Assembly (NCBI RefSeq): GCF_026212465.1
Contig: NC_080060.1
Coordinates: 22,457,106-22,521,105, forward strand
Direction of reading: 5' to 3'
Length of the DNA stretch: 64,000 bases
DNA from: Amaranthus tricolor
Taxonomy: Eukaryota; Streptophyta; Magnoliopsida; Caryophyllales; Amaranthaceae
The translations under genes and the position numbers were made by a program. This document shows, one piece after another, positions 1-15,703 of the stretch (positions are counted from its first letter, which is position 1; the number at the start of each line of letters is the position of its first letter). A model generated the notes under the pieces. The model made no database searches and was not told the origin of the DNA. It saw nothing but the letters and a program-made list of their open reading frames with translations.

Positions 1-3000
1 GCTAGTAATTACGTGCTAAGTTGCGATATTAATGGTTTTTAAGCTTTTTTGTCACTTTTGTGCATGAAGTAGTTGAAACTTGATTTTTTATTGCACGAAA
101 CTTGGCACACAACACTATGTGGTATATATTATTGTGTTGAAGTGGTTATAATTGATAATCATAGTCATATACTAGAAATTACGTGCTAAGTTGCGATTTT
201 ATGTGCTTTTATGCTTTTTTGGCACATTCGCGCATAAAGTAGCTCAAACTTGGTTTGTTTTGCACGAAACTTGGCACACAATAATATTTGGTATATTATT
301 TTGTTGAAGTGCTTAGAATTGAAAATATTAGTCATATGCTAGAAATTACGTGTTAAGTTGCGAATTTAAGGGTTTTTAAACGTTTTTTGCACATTCGCGC
401 ATAAAGTAGCTCAAACTTGGTTTGTATTGCACGAAACTTGGCACACAACAAAATTTGGCATATAATATTGTGTTGAAGTGGTTAGACATGAAATTCATTG
501 TCATATGCTAGAATATACGTGTTAAAGTTGCGATTTTAAAGTTTTTTAAAGTTTTTGGCACTTTCGCGCATAAAGTAGCTCAAACTTGGTTTGTTTTGCA
601 CGACACTTGGCACACAACACTATTTGGTATATATTATTGTGTTGAACTGGTTATAATTGAGAATCATAGTCATATGCTAGAAATTACTTGCTAAGTTTCA
701 ATTTTATAGGTATTTAAACTTTTTTGGCACTTTCGCGCATAAAGTAGCTCAAACTTGGTTTGTTTTGCACGACACTTGGCATACAACACTATTTGGTATA
801 TATTATTGTGTTGAACTAGTTAGAATTTAAAATCATAGTCATATGTTAGAAATTACGTGTTAAGTTGCTGTTTTAAGGGTTTTTAAACGTTTTTGGCACT
901 TTCGCGCATAACGTAGCTCAAACTTGGTTTGTTTTGTACGAAACATGGCACACAACACTATTTTGCATATATTACGTTGTTTAAGTGGTTAGAATTGAAA
1001 ATCCTAGTTATATGCTAAAAATTACGTGTTAAGTTGCGAACTTAAGGGTTTTTAAGAGTTTTTTGAACTTTCGCTCGTAAAGTAGCTCAAACTTGGTTTG
1101 TTTTACACGAAACTTGGCACACAATACTATTTGGTATATATTGTTGTGTTGAAGTGGTTAGATTTTAAAATAACAGTCATATGCTAGTAATTACGTGCTA
1201 AGTTGCGATATTAATGGTTTTTAAGCTTTTTTGTCACTTTCGTGCATGAAGTAGTTGAAACTTGATTTTTTATTGCACGAAACTTGGCACACAACACTAT
1301 GTGGTATATATTATTGTGTTGAAGTGGTTATAATTGATAATCATAGTCATATACTAGAAATTACGTGCTAAGTTGCGATTTTATGTGCTTTTATGCTTTT
1401 TTGGCACTTTCGCGCATAAAGTAGCTCAAACTTGGTTTGTTTTGCACGAAACTTGGCACACAATACTATTTGGTATATTATTTTGTTGAAGTGCTTAGAA
1501 TTGAAAATATTAGTCATATGCTAGAAATTACGTGTTAAGTTGCGAATTTAAGGCTTTTTAAACGTTTTTTGGCACTTTCGCGCATAAAGTACCTCAAACT
1601 TGGTTTGTTTTGCACGAAACTTGCCACACAACAAAATTTGGCATATATTATTGTGTTAAAGTGGTTAGAATAGAAAATCCTAGTTATATGCTAAAAATTA
1701 CGTATTAAGTTGCGATTTTAAGGGTTTCTAAGCGTTATTGGAACTTTCGCTCGTAAAGTAGCTCAAACTTGGTTTGTTTTACACGAAACTTGGCACACAA
1801 TACTATTTGGTATATATTGTTGTGTTGAAGTGGTTAGATTTTAAAATAACATTCATATGCTAGTAATTACGTGCTAAGTTGTGATATTAATGGTTTTTAA
1901 GCTTTTTTGTCACTTTCGTGCATGAAGTAGCTGAAACTTGATTTTTTATTGCACGAAACTTGGCACACAACACTATGTGGTATATATTATTGTGTTGAAG
2001 TGGTTATAATTGATAATCATAGTCATATACTATAAATTACGTGCTAAGTTGCGATTTTATGTGCTTTTATGTTTTTTTGGCACTTTCGCGCATAAAATAT
2101 CTCAAACTTGGTTTGTTTTGCACGAAACTTGGCACACAATACTATTTGGTATATTATTTTGTTGAAGTGGTTAGAATTGAAAATATTAGTCATATGCTAG
2201 AAATTACGTGTTAAGTTGCGAATTTAAGGGTTTTTAAACGTTTTTGGCACATTCGCGCATAAAGTAGCTCAAACTTGGTTTGTTTTGCACGAAACTTGGC
2301 ACACAACAAAATTTGGCATATATTATTGTGTTGAAGTGGTTAGACATGAAATTCATTGTCATATGCTAGAATATACGTGTTAAAGTTGCGATTTTAAAGG
2401 TTTTTAAAGTTTTTGGCACTTTCGCGCATAAGTTGCTCAAACTTGGTTTGTTTTGCACGACACTTGGCACACAACACTATTTGGTATATATTATTGTGTT
2501 GAACTGGTTATAATTGAGAATCATAGTCATATGCTAGAAATTACTTGCTAAGTTTAAATTTTATAGATATTTAAACTTTTTTGGCACTTTCGCGCATAAA
2601 GTAGCTCAAACTTGGTTTGTTTTGCACGACACTTGGCATACAACACTATTTGGTATATATTATTGTGTTGAACTAGTTAGAATTGAAAATCATAGTCATA
2701 TGTTAGAAATTACGTGTTAAGTTGCTGTTTTAAGGGTTTTTAAACCTTTTTGGCACTTTCGCGCATAACGTAGCTCAAACTTGGTTTGTTTTGTACGAAA
2801 CATGGCACACAACACTATTTTGCATATATTACGTTGTTTAAGTGGTTAGAATTGAAAATCCTTGTTATATGCTAAAAATTACGTGTTAAGTTGCGAACTT
2901 AAGGGTTTTTAAGAGTTTTTTGAACTTTCGCTCGTAAAGTAGCTCAAACTTGGTTTGTTTTACACGAAACTTGGCATACAATACTATTTGGTATATATTG

Positions 3001-6000
3001 TTGTGTTGAAGTGGTTAGATTTTAAAATAACAGTCATATGCTAGTAATTACTTGCTAAGTTGCGATATTAATGGTTTTTAAGCTTTTTTGTCACTTTCGT
3101 GCATGAAGTAGTTGAAACTTGATTTTTTATTGCACGAAACTTGGCACACAACACTATGTGGTATATATTATTGTGTTGAAGTTGTTATAATTGATAATCA
3201 TAGTCATATACTATAAATTACGTGCTAAGTTGCGATCTTATGTACTTTTATGCTTTTTTGGCACTTTCGCGCATAAAGTAGCTCAAACTTGGTTTATTTT
3301 GCACGAAACTTGGCACACATTACTATTTGGTATATTATTTTGTTGAAGTGGTTAGAATTGAAAATATTAGTCATATGCTAGAAATTACGTGTTAAGTTGC
3401 GAATTTAAGGGTTTTTAAACGTTTTTGGCACATTCGCGCATAAAGTAGCTCAAACTTGGTTTGTTTTGCACGAAACTTGGCACACAACAAAATTTGGCAT
3501 ATATTATTGTGTTGAAGTGGTTAGACATGAAATTCATTGTCATATGCTAGAATATACGTGTTAAAGTTGCGATTTTAAAGGTTTTTAAAGTTTTTGGCAC
3601 TTTCGCGCATAAAGTTGCTCAAACTTGGTTTGTTTTGCACGACACTTGGCACACAACACTATTTGGTATATATTATTGTGTTGAACTGGTTATAATTGAG
3701 AATCATAGTCATATGCTAGAAATTACTTGCTAAGTTTCAATTTTCTAGGTATTTAAACTTTTTTGGCACTTTCGCGCATAAAGTAGCTCAAACTTGGTTT
3801 GTTTTGCACGACACTTGGCATACAACACTATTTGGTATATATTATTGTGTTGAACTAGTTAGAATTTAAAATCATAGTCATATGTTAGAAATTACGTGTT
3901 AAGTTGCTGTTTTAAGGGTTTTTAAACGTTTTTGGCACTTTCGCGCATAACGTAGCTCAAACTTGGTTTGTTTTGTACGAAACATGGCACACAACACTAT
4001 TTTGCATATATTACGTTGTTTAAGTGGTTAGAATTGAAAATCCTAGTTATATGCTAAAAATTACGTGTTAAGTTGCGAACTTAAGGGTTTTTAAGAGTTT
4101 TTTGAACTTTCGCTCGTAAAGTAGCTCAAACTTGGTTTGTTTTACACGAAACTTGGCACACAATACTATTTGGTATATATTGTTGTGTTGAAGTGGTTAG
4201 ATTTTAAAATAACAGTCATATGCTAGTAATTACGTGCTAAGTTGCGATATTAATGGTTTTTAAGCTTTTTTGTCACTTTCGTGCATGAAGTAGTTGAAAC
4301 TTGATTTTTTATTGCACGAAACATGGCACACAACACTATGTGGTATATATTATTGTGTTGAAGTGGTTATAATTGATAATCATAGTCATATACTAGAAAT
4401 TACGTGCTAAGTTGCGATTTTATGTGCTTTTATGCTTTTTTTGGCACTTTCGCGCATAAACTAGCTCAAACTTGGTTTGTTTTGCACGAAACTTGGCACA
4501 CAATACTATTTGGTATATTATTTTGTTGAAGTGCTTAGAATTGAAAATATTAGTCATATGCTAGAAATTACGTGTTAAGTTGCGAATTTAAGGGTTTTTA
4601 AACCTTTTTTGGCACTTTCGCGCATAAAGTACCTCAAACTTGGTTTGTTTTGCACGAAACTTGGCACACAACAAAATTTGGCATATATTATGGTGTTGAA
4701 GTGGTTAGAATAGAAAATCCTAGTTATATGCTAAAAATTACGTATTAAGTTGCGATTTTAAGGGTTTCTAAGCGTTATTGGAACTTTCGCTCGTAAAGTA
4801 GCTCAAACTTGGTTTGTTTAACACGAAACTTGGCACACAATACTATTTGGTATATATTGTTGTGTTGAAGTGGTTAGATTTTAAAATAACATTCATATGC
4901 TAGTAATTACGTGCTAAGTGCGATATTAATAGTTTTTAAGCTTTTTTGTCACTTTCGTGCATGAAGTAGCTGAAAGTTGATTTTTTATTGCACGAAACTT
5001 GGCACACAACACTATGTGGTATATATTATTGTGTTGAAGTGGTTATAATTGATAATCATAGTCATATACTATAAATTACGTGCTAAGTTGCGATTTTATG
5101 TGCTTTTATGTTTTTTTGGCACTTTCGCGCATAAAATATCTCAAACTTGGTTTGTTTTGCACGAAACTTGGCACACAATACTATTTGGTATATTATTTTG
5201 TTGAAGTGGTTAGAATTGAAAATATTAGTCATATGCTAGAAATTACGTGTTAAGTTGCGAATTTAAGGGTTTTTAAACGTTTTTGGCACATTCGCGCATA
5301 AAGTAGCTCAAACTTGGTTTGTTTTGCACGAACTTTGGCACACAACAAAATTTGGCATATATTATTGTGTTGAAGTGGTTAGACATGAAATTCATTGTCA
5401 TATGCTAGAATATACGTGTTAAAGTTGCGATTTTAAAGGTTTTTAAAGTTTTTGGCACTTTCGCGCATAAAGTAGCTCAAACTTGGTTTGTTTTGCACGA
5501 CACTTGGCACACAACACTATTTGGTATATATTATTGTGTTGAACTGGTTATAATTGAGAATCATAGTCATATGCTAGAAATTACTTGCTAAGTTTCAATT
5601 TATAGGTATTTAAACTTTTTTGGCACTTTCGCGCATAAAGTAGCTCAAACTTGGTTTGTTTTGCACGACACTTGGCATACAACACTATTTGGTATATATT
5701 ATTGTGTTGAACTAGTTAGAATTTAAAATCATAGTCATATGTTAGAAATTACGTGTTAAGTTGCTGTTTTAAGGGTTTTTAAACGTTTTTGGCACTTTCG
5801 CGCATAACGTAGCTCAAACTTGGTTTGTTTTGTACGAAACATGGCACACAACACTATTTTGCATATATTACGTTGTTTAAGTGGTTAGAATTGAAAATCC
5901 TAGTTATATGCTAAAAATTACGTGTTAAGTTGCGAACTTAAGGGTTTTTAAGAGTTTCTTGAACTTTCGCTCGTAAAGTAGCTCAAACTTGGTTTGTTTT

Positions 6001-9000
6001 ACACGAAACTTGGCACACAATACTATTTGGTATATATTGTTGTGTTGAAGTGGTTAGATTTTAAAATAACAGTCATATGCTAGTAATTACGTGCTAAGTT
6101 GCGATATTAATGGTTTTTAAGCTTTTTTGTCACTTTCGTGCATGAAGTAGTTGAAACTTGATTTTTTATTGCACGAAACTTGGCACACAACACTATGTGG
6201 TATATATTATTGTGTTGAAGTGGTTATAATTGATAATCATAGTCATATACTAGAAATTACGTGCTAAGTTGCGATTTTATGTGCTTTTATGCTTTTTTGG
6301 CACTTTCGCGCATAAAGTAGCTCAAACTTGGTTTGTTTTGCACGAAACTTGGCACACAATACTATTTGGTATATTATTTTGTTGAAGTGCTTAGAATTGA
6401 AAATATTAGTCATATGCTAGAAATTACGTGTTAAGTTGCGAATTTAAGGCTTTTTAAACGTTTTTTGGCACTTTCGCGCATAAAGTACCTCAAACTTGGT
6501 TTGTTTTGCACGAAACTTGGCACACAACAAAATTTGGCATATATTATTGTGTTGAAGTGGTTAGAATAGAAAATCCTAGTTATATGCTAAAAATTACGTA
6601 TTAAGTTGCGATTTTAAGGGTTTCTAAGCGTTATTGGAACTTTCGCTCGTAAAGTAGCTCAAACTTGGTTTGTTTTACACGAAATTTGGCACACAATACT
6701 ATTTGGTATATATTGTTGTGTTGAAGTGGTTAGATTTTAAAATAACATTCATATGCTAGTAATTACGTGCTAAGTGCGATATTAATAGTTTTTAAGCTTT
6801 TTTGTCACTTTCGTGCATGAAGTAGCTGAAACTTGATTTTTTATTGCACGAAACTTGGCACTTAACACTATGTGGTATATATTATTGTGTTGAAGTGGTT
6901 ATAATTGATAATCATAGTCATATACTATAAATTACGTGCTAAGTTGCGATTTTATGTGCTTTTATGTTTTTTTGGCACTTTCGCGCATAAAATATCTCAA
7001 ACTTGGTTTGTTTTGCACGAAACTTGGCACACAATACTATTTGGTATATTATTTTGTTGAAGTGGTTAGAATTGAAAATATTAGTCATATGCTAGAAATT
7101 ACGTGTTAAGTTGCGAATTTAAGGGTTTTTAAACGTTTTTGGCACATTCGCGCATAAAGTAGCTCAAACTTGGTTTGTTTTGCACGAAACTTGGCACACA
7201 ACAAAATTTGGCATATATTATTGTGTTGAAGTGGTTAGACATGAAATTCATTGTCATATGCTAGAATATACGTGTTAAAGTTGCGATTTTAAAGGTTTTT
7301 AAAGTTTTTGGCACTTTCGCGCATAAAGTAGCTCAAACTTGGTTTGTTTTGCACGACACTTGGCACACAACACTATTTGGTATATATTATTGTGTTGAAC
7401 TGGTTATAATTGAGAATCATAGTCATATGCTAGAAATTACTTGCTAAGTTTCAATTTATAGGTATTTAAACTTTTTTGGCACTTTCGCGCATAAATTAGC
7501 TCAAACTTGGTTTGTTTTGCACGACACTTGGCATACAACACTATTTGGTATATATTATTGTGTTGAACTAGTTAGAATTTAAAATCATAGTCATATGTTA
7601 GAAATTACGTGTTAAGTTTCTGTTTTAAGGGTTTTTAAACGTTTTTGGCACTTACGCGCATAACGTAGCTCAAACTTGGTTTGTTTTGTACGAAACATGG
7701 CACACAACACTATTTTGCATATATTACGTTGTTTAAGTGGTTAGAATTGAAAATCCTAGTTATATGCTAAAAATTACGTGTTAAGTTGCGAACTTAAGGG
7801 TTTTCAAGAGTTTCTTGAACTTTCGCTCGTAAAGTAGCTCAAACTTGGTTTGTTTTACACGAAACTTGGCACACAATACTATTTGGTATATATTGTTGTG
7901 TTGAAGTGGTTAGATTTTAAAATAACAGTCATATGCTAGTAATTACGTGCTAAGTTGCGATATTAATGGTTTTTAAGCTTTTTTGTCACTTTCGTGCATG
8001 AAGTAGTTGAAACTTGATTTTTTATTGCACGAAACTTGGCACACAACACTATGTGGTATATATTATTGTGTTGAAGTGGTTATAATTGATAATCATAGTC
8101 ATATACTAGAAATTACGTGCTAAGTTGCGATTTTATGTGCTTTTATGCTTTTTTCGCACTTTCGCGCATAAAGTAGCTCAAACTTGGTTTGTTTTGCACG
8201 AAACTTGGCATACAATACTATTTGGTATATTATTTTGTTGAAGTGCTTAGAATTGAAAATATTAGTCATATGCTAGAAATTACGTGTTAAGTTGCGAATT
8301 TAAGGGTTTTTAAACGTTTTTTGGCACTTTCGCGCATAAAGTACCTCAAACTTTGTTTGTTTTGCACGAAACTTGGCACACAACAAAATTTGGCATATAT
8401 TATTGTGTTGAAGTGGTTAGAATAGAAAATCCTAGTTATATGCTAAAAATTACGTATTAAGTTGCGATTTTAAGGGTTTCTAAGCGTTATTGGAACTTTC
8501 GCTCGTAAAGTAGCTCAAACTTGGTTTGTTTTACACGAAACTTGGCACACAATACTATTTGGTATATATTGTTGTGTTGAAGTGGTTAGATTTTAAAATA
8601 ACATTCATATGCTAGTAATTACGTGCTAAGTTGCGATATTAATGGTTTTTAAGCTTTTTTGTAACTTTCGTGCATGAAGTAGCTGAAACTTGATTTTTTA
8701 TTGCACGAAACTTGGCACAGAACACTATGTGGTATATATTATTGTGTTGAAGTGGTTATAATTGATAATCATAGTCATATACTATAAATTACGTGCTAAG
8801 TTGCGATTTTATGTGCTTTTATGTTTTTTTTGGCACTTTCGCGCATAAAGTATCTCAAACTTTGTTTGTTTTGCACGAAACTTGGCACACAATACTATTT
8901 GGTATATTATTTTGTTGAAGTGGTTAGAATTGAAAATATTAGTCATATGCTAGAAATTACGTGTTAAGTTGCGAATTTAAGGGTTTTTAAACGTTTTTGG

Positions 9001-12000
9001 CACATTCGCGCATAAAGTAGCTCAAACTTGGTTTGTTTTGCACGAAACTTGGCACACAACAAAATTTGGCATATATTATTGTGTTGAAGTGGTTAGACAT
9101 GAAATTCATTGTCATATGCTAGAATATACGTGTTAAAGTTGCGATTTTAAAGGTTTTTAAAGTTTTTGGCACTTTCGCGCATAAAGTAGCTCAAACTTGG
9201 TTTGTTTTGCACGACACTTGTCACACAACACTATTTGGTATATATTATTGTGTTGAACTGGTTATAATTGAGAATCATAGTCATATGCTAGAAATTACTT
9301 GCTAAGTTTCAATTTTATAGGTATTTAAACTTTTTTGGCACTTTCGCGCATAATGTAGCTCAAACTTGGTTTGTTTTGCACGACACTTGGCATACAACAC
9401 TATTTGGTATATATTATTGTGTTGAACTAGTTAGAATTGAAAATCATAGTCATATGTTAGAAATTACGTGTTAAGTTGCTATTTTAAGGGTTTTTAAACG
9501 TTTTTAGCATTTTCACGCATAACGTAGCTCAAACTTGGTTTGTTTTGTACGAAACATGGCACACAACACTATTTTGCATATATTACGTTGTTTAAGTGGT
9601 TAGAATTGAAAATCCTAGTTATATGCTAAAAATTACGTGTTAAGTTGCGAATTTAAGGGTTTTTAAGAGTTTTTTGAACTTTCGCTCGTAAAGTAGCTCA
9701 AACTTGGTTTGTTTTACACGAAACTTGGCACACAACACTATTTGGTATATATTGTTGTGTTGAAGTGGTTAGATTTTAAAATAACAGTCATATGCTAGTA
9801 ATTACGTGCTAAGTTGCGAAATTAATGGTTTTTAAGCTTTTTTGTCACTTTCGTGCATGAAGTAGTTGAAACTTGATTTTTTATTGCACGAAACATGGCA
9901 AACAACACTATGTGGAATATATTATTGTGTTGAAGTGGTTATAATTGATAATCATAGTCATATACTAGAAATTACGTGCTAAGTTGCGATTTGATGTGCT
10001 TTTATGCTTTTTTGGCACTTTCGCGCATAAAGTAGCTCAAACTTGGTTTGTTTTGCACGAAACTTGGCACACAATACTATTTGTTATATTATTTTGTTGA
10101 AGTGGTTAGAATTGAAAATATTAGTCATATGCTAGAAATTACGTGTTAAGTTGCGAATTTAAGGGTTTTTAAACGTTTTTGGCACTTTCGCGCATAAAGT
10201 ACCTCAAACTTGGTTTGTTTTGCACGAAACTTGGCACACAACAAAATTTGGCATATATTATTGTGTTGAAGTGGTTAGAATAGAAAATACAAGTTATATG
10301 CTAAAAATTACGTATTAAGTTGCGATTTTAAGGGTTTTTAAGCGTTATTGGTACTTTCGCTCGTAAAGTAGCTCAAACTTGGTTTGTTTTACAAGAAACT
10401 TGGCACACAATACTATTTGGTATATATTGTTGTGTTGAAGTGGTTAGATTTTAAAATAAAAGTCATATGCTAGTAATTACGTGCTAAGTTGCGATATTAA
10501 TGGTTTTTAAGCTTTTTTGTCACTTTCGTGCATGAAGTAGCTGAAACTTGATTTTTTATTGCACGAAACTTGGCACACAACACAATGTCGTATATATTAT
10601 TGTGTTGAAGTGGTTATAATTTATAATCATAGTCATATACTAGAAATTACGTGCTAAGTTGCGATTTTATGTGCTTTTATGCTTTTTTGGCACTTTCGCG
10701 CATAAAGTAGCTCAAACTTGGTTTGTTTTGCACGAAACTTGGCACACAATACTATTTGGTATATTATTTTGTTGAAGTGGTTAGAATTGAATATATTAGT
10801 CATTTGCTAGATATTACGTGTTAAGTTGCGAATTTAAGGGTTTTTAAACGTTTTTGGCACTTTCGCGCATAAAGTACCTCAAACTTGGTTTGTTTTGCAC
10901 GAAACTTGGCACACAACAAAATTTGGCATATATTATTGTGTTGAAGTGGTTAGACATGAAATTCATTGTCATATGCTAGAATATACGTGTTAAAGTTGCG
11001 ATTTTAAAGGTTTTTAAAGTTTTTGGCACTTTCGCGCATAAAGTTGCTCAAACTTGGTTTGTTTTGCACGACACTTGGCACACAACACTATTTGGTATAT
11101 ATTATTGTGTTGAACTGGTTATAATTGAGAATCATAGTCATATGCTAGAAATTACTTGCTAAGTTTAAATTTTATAGATATTTAAACTTTTTTGGCACTT
11201 TCGCGCATAAAGTAGCTCAAACTTGGTTTGTTTTGCACGACACTTGGCAGACAACACTATTTGGTATATATTATTGTGTTGAACTAGTTAGAATTGAAAA
11301 TCATAGTCATATGTTAGAAATTACGTGTTAAGTTGCTGTTTTAAGGGTTTTTAAACGTTTTTGGCACTTTCGCGCATAACGTAGCTCAAACTTGGTTTGT
11401 TTTGTACGAAACATGGCACACAACACTATTTTGCATATATTACGTTGTTTAAGTGGTTAGAATTGAAAATCCTTGTTATATGCTAAAAATTACGTGTTAA
11501 GTTGCGAACTTAAGGGTTTTTAAGAGTTTTTTGAACTTTCGCTCGTAAAGTAGCTCAAACTTGGTTTGTTTTACACGAAACTTGGCATACAATACTATTT
11601 GGTATATATTGTTGGGTTGAAGTGGTTAGATTTTAAAATAACAGTCATATGCTAGTAATTACGTGCTAAGTTGCGATATTAATGGTTTTTAAGCTTTTTT
11701 GTCACTTTCGTGCATGAAGTAGTTGAAACTTGATTTTTTATTGCACGAAACTTGGCTTACAACACTATGTGGTATATATTATTGTGTTGAAGTGGTTATA
11801 ATTGATAATCATAGTCATATACTAGAAATTACGTGCTAAGTTGCGATTTTATGTGCTTTTATGCTTTTTTGGCACATTCGCGCATAAAGTAGCTCAAACT
11901 TGGTTTGTTTTGCACGACACTTGGCACACAACACTATTTGGTATATATTATTGTGTTGAACTGGTTATAATTGAGAATCATAGTCATATGCTAGAAATTA

Positions 12001-15000
12001 CTTGCTAAGTTTCAATTTTATAGGTATTTAAGCTTTTTTGTCACTTTCGCGCATAAAGTAGCTCAAACTTGGTTTGTTTTGCACGACACTTGGCACACAA
12101 CACTATTTGGTATATATTAGTTGAACTGGTTAGAATTGAAAGTCATAGTCATATGTTAGAAATTACGTGTTAAGTTGCTATTTTAAGGGTTTTTAAACGT
12201 TTTTGGCACTTTCGCGCATAAAGTAGCTCAAACTTGGTTTGTTTTGTACGAAACATGGCACACAACACTATTTTGCATATATTACGTCGTTTAAGTGGTT
12301 AGAATTGAAAATCCTAGTTATATGCTAAAAATTACGTGTTAAGTTGCGAATTTAAGGGTTTTTAAGAGTTTTTTGAACTTTCGCTCGTAAAGTAGCTCAA
12401 ACTTGGTTTGTTTTACACGAAACTTTGCACACAATACTATTTGGTATATATATTGTTGTGTTGAAGTGGTTAGATTTTAAAATAACAGTCATATGCTAGT
12501 AATTACGTGCTAAGTTGCGATATTAATGGTTTTTAAGCTTTTTTGTCACTTTCGTGCATTAAGTAGCTGAAACTTGATTTTTTATTGCACGAAACTTGGC
12601 ACAGAACACTATGTGGTATATATTATTGTGCTGAAGTGGTTATAATTGATAATCATAGTCATATACTAGAAATTACGTGCTAAGTTGCGATTTTATGTGC
12701 TTTTATGCTTTTTTGGCACTTTCGCGCATAAAGTAGCTCAAACTTGGTTTATTTTGCACGAAACTTGGCACACAATACTATTTGGTATATTATTTTGTTG
12801 AAGTGGTTAGAATTGAAAATATTAGTCATTTGCTAGATATTACGTGTTAAGTTGCGAATTTAAGGGTTTTTAAACGTTTTTGGCACTTTCGCGCATAAAG
12901 TAGCTCAAACTTGGTTTGTTTTGCACGAAACTTGGCACACAACAAAATTTGGCATATATTATTGTGTTGAAGTGGTTAGACATGAAATTCATTGTCATAT
13001 GCTAGAATATACGTGTTAAAGTTGCGATTTTAAAGGTTTTTAAAGTTTTTGGCACTTTCGCGCATAAAGTTGCTCAAACTTGGTTTGTTTTGCACGACAC
13101 TTGGCACACATCACTATTTGGTATATATTATTGTGTTGAACTGGTTATAATTGAGAATCATAGTCATATGCTAGAAATTACTTGCTAAGTTTAAATTTTA
13201 TAGATATTTAAACTTTTTTGGCACTTTCGCGCATAAAGTAGCTCAAACTTGGTTTGTTTTGCACGACACTTGGCATACAACACTATTTGGTATATATTAT
13301 TGTGTTGAACTAGTTAGAATTGAAAATCATAGTCATATGTTAGAAATTACGTGTTAAGTTGCTGTTTTAAGGGTTTTTAAACCTTTTTGGCACTTTCGCG
13401 CATAACGTAGCTCAAACTTGGTTTGTTTTGTACGAAACATGGCACACAACACTATTTTGCATATATTACGTTGTTTAAGTGGTTAGAATTGAAAATCCTT
13501 GTTATATGCTAAAAATTACGTGTTAAGTTGCGAACTTAAGGGTTTTTAAGAGTTTTTTGAACTTTCGCTCGTAAAGTAGCTCAAACTTGGTTTGTTTTAC
13601 ACGAAACTTGGCATACAATACTATTTGGTATATATTGTTGTGTTGAAGTGGTTAGATTTTAAAATAACAGTCATATGCTAGTAATTACGTGCTAAGTTGC
13701 GATATTAATGGTTTTTAAGCTTTTTTGTCACTTTCGTGCATGAAGTAGTTGAAACTTGATTTTTTATTGCACGAAACTTGGCACACAACACTATGTGGTA
13801 TATATTATTGTGTTGAAGTGGTTATAATTGATAATCATAGTCATATACTAGAAATTACGTGCTAAGTTGCGATTTTATGTGCTTTTATGCTTTTTTGGCA
13901 CATTCGCGCATAAAGTAGCTCAAACTTGGTTTGTTTTGCACGACACTTGGCACACAACACTATTTGGTATATATTATTGTGTTGAACTGGTTATAATTGA
14001 GAATCATAGTCATATGCTAGAAATTACTTGCTAAGTTTCAATTTTATAGGTATTTAAGCTTTTTTGGCACTTTCGCGCATAAAGTAGCTCAAACTTGGTT
14101 TGTTTTGCACGACACTTGGCACACAACACTATTTGGTATATATTAGTTGAACTGGTTAGAATTGAAAGTCATAGTCATATGTTAGAAATTACGTGTTAAG
14201 TTGCTATTTTAAGGGTTTTTAAACGTTTTTGGCACTTTCGCGCATAAAGTAGCTCAAACTTGGTTTGTTTTGTACGAAACATGGCACACAACACTATTTT
14301 GCATATATTACGTCGTTTAAGTGGTTAGAATTGAAAATCCTAGTTATATGCTAAAAATTACGTGTTAAGTTGCGAATTTAAGGGTTTTTAAGAGTTTTTT
14401 GAACTTTCGCTCGTAAAGTAGCTCAAACTTGGTTTGTTTTACACGAAACTTTGCACACAATACTATTTGGTATATATATTGTTGTGTTGAAGTGGTTAGA
14501 TTTTAAAATAACAGTCATATGCTACTAATTACGTGCTAAGTTGCGATATTAATGGTTTTCAAGCTTTTTTGTCACTTTCGTGCATTAAGTAGCTGAAACT
14601 TGATTTTTTATTGCACGAAACTTGGCACAGAACACTATGTGGTATATATTATTGTGCTGAAGTGGTTATAATTGATAATCATAGTCATATAGTAGAAATT
14701 ACGTGCTAAGTTGCGATTTTATGTGCTTTTATGCTTTTTTGGCACTTTCGTGCATAAAGTAGCTCAAACTTGGTTTGTTTTGCACGAAACTTGGCACACA
14801 ATACTATTTGGTATATTATTTTGTTGAAGTGCTTAGAATTGAAAATATTAGTCATATGCTAGAAATTACGTGTTAAGTTGCGAATTTAAGGGTTTTTAAA
14901 CGTTTTTGGCAATTTCGCGCATAAATTAGCTCAAACTTGGTTTGTTTTGCACGAAACTTGGCACACAACAAAATTTCGCATATATTATTGTGTTGAAGTG

Positions 15001-15703
15001 GTTAGACATGAAATTCATTGTCATATGCTAGAATATACGTGTTAAAGTTGCGATTTTAACGGTTTTTAAAAGTTTTTGGCACTTTCGCGCATAAAGTAGG
15101 TCAAACTTGGTTTGTTTTGCACGACACTTGGCACACAACACTATTTGGTATATATTATTGTGTTGAACTGGTTATAATTGAGAATCATAGTCATATGCTA
15201 GAAATTACTTGCTAAGTTTCAATTTTATAGGTATTTAAGCTTTTTTCCCACTTTTGCGCATAAAGTAGCTAAAACTTGGTTTGTTTTGCACGAAACATGG
15301 CACACAACACTATTTGGTATATATTAATATGTTGAAGTGGTTAGAATTGAAAATATTAGTCATATGCTAGAAATTACGTGTTAAGTTGCTGTTTTAAGGG
15401 TTTTTAAACGTTTTTGGCACTTTCTCGCATAAAGTAGCCCAAACTTGGTTTGTTTTGTACGAAACATGGCACACAACACTATTTGGCATATATTATTGTG
15501 TTTAAGTGGTTAGAATTGAAAATCCTCGTTATATGCTAAAAATTACGTGTTAAGTTGCGAATTTAAGGGTTTTTAAGAGTTTTTTGAACTTTCGCTCGTA
15601 AAGTAGCTCAAACTTGGTTTGTTTTACACGAAACTTGGCACACAATACTATTTGGTATATATTGTTGTGTTGAAGTGGTTAGATTTTAAAATCACACTCA
15701 TAT
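1..15703 (+). repeat. Satellite array, HOR family 1 (7+4 and 7+5 monomer blocks)
   Basis: This is a head-to-tail array of an AT-rich monomer of about 168-169 bp. Each monomer carries the landmarks TTCGCGCATAAAG, two AAACTTGG boxes, TTTGGTATATATT and GTCATATGCTAG. Using the subtype marker GCTAGTAATT as block start, blocks begin at 1, 1183, 1859, 3040, 4222, 4899, 6079, 6755, 7935, 8611, 9794, 10469, 11651, 12495, 13677 and 14521 (where it reads GCTACTAATT). Lengths are about 1181 bp (7 monomers), 676 bp (4) or 844 bp (5). The 7-mer runs m1 to m7. The 4-mer is m1, m2, m3 and a variant m7. The 5-mer is m1, m2, m5, m6, m7. The HOR is therefore usually 11 monomers (about 1857 bp) and becomes 12 (about 2027 bp) after 11651. 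Two 7-mers are adjacent at 1859-4221. Neighbouring copies look nearly identical. No gene is seen here. A centromeric role is inferred only. Confidence 0.93.
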
